Shown here one piece after another: positions 5,778-8,115 of a stretch of 8,115 nucleotides of DNA. The stretch is from Phycisphaerae bacterium. GTDB lineage: Bacteria; Planctomycetota; Phycisphaerae; Sedimentisphaerales; SG8-4. The stretch spans positions 1-8,115 of the forward strand of contig JAUXAH010000073.1 in assembly GCA_030614945.1 (NCBI GenBank), given 5' to 3'. The notes under the pieces were generated by a model that ran no database searches, had not been told where the DNA came from, and worked only from the letters and a program-made list of their open reading frames with translations. How positions within the stretch are numbered: the stretch's first letter is position 1; each line of letters starts with the position of its first letter. Both the position numbers and the translations under genes were made by a program.

Positions 5778-7166
5778 TTAAAAGAGTCGATTGCTGAAAT
5801 TAAACGATTCCTTTGCTAGATACTCACGCACCAGCTCAGCTGACCAAGGTTCGTTGAGTTTACCTGATTCTACGTCTTGTGCTAAATCCTTCAATGGGAT
5901 AAAGGTACCACTTAAAGACGTTCCCCGCCTCTCAAAAAACTCCGCTCTGCTCAGAGCAACTGCGACATCATCGCTTTTAGCAAACCACTCAAACGCGACC
6001 GCGACATGCTGCGAGGTTCTAGTGCCATTGTCGAGGTAAATTGCTGCTACGAGCTTGAGATCCTTAGGTTCAACGTCTAACCTCAGTTCCTCTTTCAGTT
6101 CCCGAATTGCACAATGGAGTAATGGGTTACCATTAGCAGCGTCTTCCAATCGGACGTGACCACCAGCCCATATCACAATTTTTTCATGTAGTGGGTTATC
6201 TTCAGAGCGCTCTTGACGTCTTAAACGAAGAACTTCACCGCTTGAGTTGCGCACAATGATAGCTGGCAACGCTTGGACAAGTGCAACATTAGATTCAGCA
6301 TCATCACGTGCTTTGAATTTTCCCGATTTAACAAACAGTTCGGTTAGCTTGGAGGCATCAGAGGCTAAAAGGCAAGTCCTTCCAGCAAACAACTCCTTAA
6401 TTGTGTCTTTGGGAAGGATCAGAATATCCTCTTTGATTTGCTCTTCAATCAAAGACAAGACAATGTCAGCCGCAACTTCTGCTGTCTTCTTCGGGTTGTC
6501 TTTTGTATCGCCATTCGATGTATCAATAACGTGAATTCGGAAATAATCCTTTAGTTTTCTTACGCATTCCAAGTTAGTTTTCTTGATTTGTTCAAGAACT
6601 TCCTTGTTCATAATTGAGCCCTTTCCATTTTCCACAGGGAGATAGCCTTGCTCGCGCTTCATCGCGTCCCCAGCAGAAGCGATCATTACGATAACAACTG
6701 TAATGCGTTTGCACCAATCATCGATAAGAAGAAAACGCTCAACGAGCTCACGATCCTGATGCCGTATTCGAGCGAGTCTCTCCATCATTGATAACCAGCA
6801 GATAGAGTCGAAAAGCCCGCGATCGAGAAAAAGGATATGTGGATCGTCTACTCGGGGCGGGTCCTGCGTTTTTTCCAGAATTTGCGCGAGGGTAGTACAA
6901 ACGGTCCAAATGTTGAAATTTGCGTGCTTCTTATCACGAATCGGACAGACAGAAGCTCGCTCTACCACTACTTCTGTACGGAATCCACAGCGTTTGAAAA
7001 AAGCTTGGGCTTGATTGAGAGTACTGGTTTTACCGGCTTTTGGAACGCCCGCAAATTCAACAACTATCGGTTTTCGCGCATACTCCGCAAATTTCTTGGC
7101 AGCTCGTTCACCTCGAACTTGGAGGGCTGACTTCATAATTTGTGTCTTTCTTAAAAAATATGGCAT
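5778..7166 (-). CDS. P-loop nucleoside/nucleotide kinase-like domain fused to NUDIX hydrolase domain
   Basis: A 462-residue soluble two-domain protein. Residues about 33-245 form a P-loop fold: Walker A GVPKAGKTS at 40-48 and LDRGLFDSICW at 114-124, similar to the DR motif of thymidylate/deoxynucleoside kinases, followed by helical segments and a RIHVIDTSNGD strand (210-220). Residues about 298-430 form a NUDIX domain with WAGGHVRLED (333-342) and RELKEEL (355-361). The spacing between E341 and R355 is longer than the classical seven residues, suggesting a NUDIX box with an insertion of about six. Metal-binding E359 and E360 are present. It may phosphorylate a nucleoside or small molecule and hydrolyse a nucleoside diphosphate derivative; the substrate is unknown. 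It is the sole gene of the tRNA-Glu-bounded segment and has its own promoter. The ATG at 7136 (M11), preceded by AAGAAAG, may be the true start. Role in defence or nucleotide repair is speculation. Confidence 0.85.
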   Translation of the reverse strand: MPYFLRKTQIMKSALQVRGERAAKKFAEYARKPIVVEFAGVPKAGKTSTLNQAQAFFKRCGFRTEVVVERASVCPIRDKKHANFNIWTVCTTLAQILEKTQDPPRVDDPHILFLDRGLFDSICWLSMMERLARIRHQDRELVERFLLIDDWCKRITVVIVMIASAGDAMKREQGYLPVENGKGSIMNKEVLEQIKKTNLECVRKLKDYFRIHVIDTSNGDTKDNPKKTAEVAADIVLSLIEEQIKEDILILPKDTIKELFAGRTCLLASDASKLTELFVKSGKFKARDDAESNVALVQALPAIIVRNSSGEVLRLRRQERSEDNPLHEKIVIWAGGHVRLEDAANGNPLLHCAIRELKEELRLDVEPKDLKLVAAIYLDNGTRTSQHVAVAFEWFAKSDDVAVALSRAEFFERRGTSLSGTFIPLKDLAQDVESGKLNEPWSAELVREYLAKESFNFSNRLF

Positions 7167-7212
7167 GTGTTTGCCAAGACCATTAGTTGCCTATATCTAA
7201 AACTTCAAATTT

Positions 7213-7241
7213 ATTATAGATTGTCTCATATGTACAAGCAA
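7213..7241 (-). promoter_or_regulatory. Promoter of the kinase–NUDIX gene
   Basis: On the minus strand, TTGCTT (7241-7236), a 17-bp spacer and a perfect TATAAT (7218-7213). The predicted start near 7206 gives a 40-nt leader to the ATG at 7166. It lies inside the repeat-bounded segment, so the cargo carries its own promoter rather than relying on the tRNA unit. Confidence 0.65.
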
Positions 7242-7291
7242 ACCTGAAATCAGAATAATTGTCAGATCCACAAAATAGCAATAAAGACCGT

Positions 7292-7319
7292 AACTACCCC
7301 CAAGGGGAGTCGAACCCCT
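7292..7319. other. attL-like repeat in the 3' part of tRNA-Glu
   Basis: 28 bp identical to 5731-5758. It includes T arm, 3' acceptor strand, discriminator base and 3 bp downstream of intact tRNA-Glu. Identity ends at 7320, where the tRNA continues into its variable loop. The half-palindrome CCCAAGGGG, 7-bp centre, CCCCT is present here too, but the right arm is cut short by tRNA sequence. Confidence 0.85.
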
Positions 7320-7367
7320 GTCTCCAGGATGAGAACCTGATATCCTAAGCCACTAGACGATGGGGGC
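7295..7367 (-). tRNA. tRNA-Glu (anticodon CTC)
   Basis: A 73-nt tRNA. The acceptor stem pairs GCCCCCA with TGGGGGT (G1·U72 wobble), discriminator A; D arm GTCTAGTGGCTTAGGAT; anticodon stem TCAGG/CCTGG with loop TTCTCAT (anticodon CTC); T arm AGGGGTTCGACTCCCCT. CCA is not encoded. It follows tRNA-Met by 42 bp and is the apparent integration target of the element immediately downstream; its 3' end is regenerated intact by the element's repeat. Confidence 0.97.
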
Positions 7368-7408
7368 AAAAACAACTCAAAATTCAACACTAAAAACTCA
7401 AAACTAAA
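7367..7408. repeat. 7-bp tandem repeat between tRNA-Met and tRNA-Glu
   Basis: About six 7-bp steps, such as AACTCAA, AATTCAA, CACTAAA and AACTAAA. It fills the whole gap between the two tRNA genes. The units are close to those upstream of gspH. Confidence 0.7.
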
Positions 7409-7409
7409 T

Positions 7410-7483
7410 TAGCGGCGGTTGGACTCGAACCAACGACCCTGGGCTTATGAATCCCATGCTCTAACCAGCTGAGCTACGCCGCC
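7410..7483 (-). tRNA. tRNA-Met (anticodon CAT), probably elongator
   Basis: A 74-nt tRNA. The acceptor stem pairs GGCGGCG with CGCCGCT (G1·U72 wobble), discriminator A; D arm GCTCAGCTGGTTAGAGC; anticodon loop TTCATAA (anticodon CAT); T arm GTTGGTTCGAGTCCAAC. The anticodon stem TGGGA/GCCCA has an A31-G39 mismatch next to the loop. It lacks the initiator's unpaired 1-72 bases and the three G-C pairs directly next to the loop. A tRNA-Ile with lysidine at C34 cannot be excluded. First gene of the tRNA pair. Confidence 0.94.
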
Positions 7484-7560
7484 AAAGTGTTTAATAATAA
7501 ATAATAAGCTGTGCTAATTGTACGAAAAATATTCTTTTTGCCTGCTACGGCTTTTCTTGA

Positions 7561-7588
7561 ATTATAGCCGGGATTTCGGGCCTATCAA
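7561..7588 (-). promoter_or_regulatory. Promoter of the tRNA-Met/tRNA-Glu unit
   Basis: On the minus strand, TTGATA (7588-7583), a 16-bp spacer and TATAAT (7566-7561), with a predicted start near 7554, about 70 nt before tRNA-Met. The surrounding 7484-7696 interval (about 210 bp) has no other feature that I can support. Confidence 0.7.
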
Positions 7589-7696
7589 GAACAAAAAACG
7601 CAAAATCAACCGGATATTCGGCGTTACTTTCGGTAAACGGGCGCTTTTAAGTAGAGTTGCTTGGTGCTCCCCTCCCACTAATATCACGTCCCAGAA

Positions 7697-8115
7697 TTAC
7701 TCAACCTTCTTATAGAATTCAGCTTCCTGGTCGGAAAGTCTTTTCTGCCGAATCATTGTACGAATGCGCTGCAAATCTACGTCTCTTGGCTCACCGCCGG
7801 AGGATACTGAAACGGCAGTTTGGCCGAAGCCGGCTGGAATTACCTGCAAAAACCTGCTTACGGAAACCGTCGATACAAGTGCTGCTGCTATAAGGACGCC
7901 CACCACAAAGTATCGGGACAGCACCTTCCTTGCTCGTGCCTTGTGGCTCGTGACACGTGCCTCGAGCGACGAGCGACGAGCGACGAGCAACGGGTAGCGG
8001 CACCTGTCACAATATATGCAATCTTTTTTGTCTTTGCCGGTAAGGCCAAACTCACAACTGCCGAATTTTTTTGCCGGCAGGTACCGCTTTAGTACTCCCA
8101 CGTTGTTAAGCAGCG
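7697..8115 (-). CDS. Unrecognised single-pass membrane protein, probably 5' truncated by the window edge
   Basis: The frame is open to the window edge (LLNN precedes a GTG at 8101), so the start is probably outside; GTG at 8101 is the internal alternative and gives 134 residues. Numbered from that GTG: a cysteine cluster C28, C31, C34 with C16 could be a small metal site. Residues 36-56 are encoded by a 7-bp tandem repeat and are basic and Ser/Arg/Ala-rich. A membrane helix spans about 64-86, and a hydrophilic tail ends DLQRIRTMIRQKRLSDQEAEFYKK. The tail looks like a real conserved sequence, which supports coding, but I do not recognise the family. Three overlapping frames here are also open, partly because the GC-rich 7-bp repeat lacks stops. 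Confidence 0.55.
   Translation of the reverse strand, partial: LLNNVGVLKRYLPAKKFGSCEFGLTGKDKKDCIYCDRCRYPLLVARRSSLEARVTSHKARARKVLSRYFVVGVLIAAALVSTVSVSRFLQVIPAGFGQTAVSVSSGGEPRDVDLQRIRTMIRQKRLSDQEAEFYKKVE
7934..7996. repeat. 7-bp tandem repeat, ACGAGCG type, inside the right-edge gene
   Basis: Nine 7-bp steps grading from TCGTGCC and TCGTGAC to ACGAGCG (two perfect copies at 7969-7982) and ACGAGCA. The array is 63 bp, a multiple of three, so it adds 21 codons without changing frame. It is the best conserved 7-bp array in the window. Confidence 0.85.

Larger units (their letters stand above)
5731..7319 (-). mobile_element. Putative minimal integrated element in tRNA-Glu carrying one kinase–NUDIX gene
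   Basis: A segment bounded by 28-bp perfect direct repeats, offset by 1561 bp, of the tRNA-Glu 3' end. The intact tRNA lies on its upstream side and the displaced 3' fragment on the far side, the arrangement expected after site-specific integration into a tRNA 3' end. Inside are a promoter (7213-7241) and a single gene ending 19 bp before the far repeat. No integrase, excisionase or replication gene is present, so it would need a recombinase in trans or is a remnant of a larger island. The interior lacks the 7-bp repeats found in the neighbouring gaps. Prochlorococcus tycheposons are a known analogue of cargo elements at tRNAs. The alternative is a partial tRNA duplication without integration. 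Confidence 0.68.

Noticed and set aside
5174..7996. CRISPR array from the regular repeats
   Set aside because: The repeats are contiguous 7-bp units without spacers and no cas gene is seen.
7657..8092. Overlapping frames on both strands at the right edge
   Set aside because: The GC-rich 7-bp array lacks stop codons in several frames. Only the minus frame ending at 7697 has a coherent membrane helix and a plausible conserved tail.

Overview
The window is a bacterial chromosomal segment with every credible gene on the minus strand. It reads from the right edge: an unrecognised membrane protein (incomplete), tRNA-Met, tRNA-Glu, a P-loop kinase–NUDIX fusion gene, tadA, tRNA-Ser, then a type II secretion operon gspE-F-G-H-I running off the left edge. 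The organism cannot be fixed from this sequence. The abundance of short palindromes and degenerate 7-bp tandem repeats, the rather poor Shine-Dalgarno sites and the style of the gsp genes suggest an environmental, metagenome-type bacterium, perhaps from Planctomycetota (Phycisphaerae-like) or Omnitrophota. That placement is weak inference.

Left half (1-4691): a near-consensus promoter (4663-4691) drives gspE (secretion ATPase), gspF (inner-membrane platform), gspG (major pseudopilin), gspH and gspI (minor pseudopilins). E, F, G and H are separated by 61-114 bp gaps largely filled with repeats, and H and I overlap by 4 bp. Together they would encode the motor and pseudopilus of a type II secretion system. 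Other components (D, J, K, L, M) are not in the window.

Middle (4692-5730): about 390 bp with no recognisable gene, then tRNA-Ser(GGA) and tadA, the A34-to-inosine tRNA deaminase.

Right half (5731-8115): the most interesting region. A 28-bp perfect direct repeat of the tRNA-Glu 3' end lies at 5731-5758 and 7292-7319. It brackets about 1.56 kb holding one gene with its own promoter, a P-loop nucleoside-kinase-like domain fused to a NUDIX domain with an expanded NUDIX box. The layout matches site-specific integration into the 3' end of a tRNA gene, but there is no integrase, so this looks like a minimal integrase-less cargo element or the remnant of a larger island. Without it, the locus would read tRNA-Met, tRNA-Glu, tadA, tRNA-Ser.

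Three repeat families overlie the genes. (1) A palindrome with arms ACCCCGTTAGARA sits inside gspI, where it duplicates the prepilin peptidase site in frame, and at the end of gspE, where it supplies the stop codon. (2) A GC-rich palindrome built on CCCCTCSGAGGGG sits in frame inside gspF and next to the gspG stop. (3) Degenerate 7-bp-period tandem repeats fill almost every intergenic gap and reach into the gspH and right-edge coding sequences.
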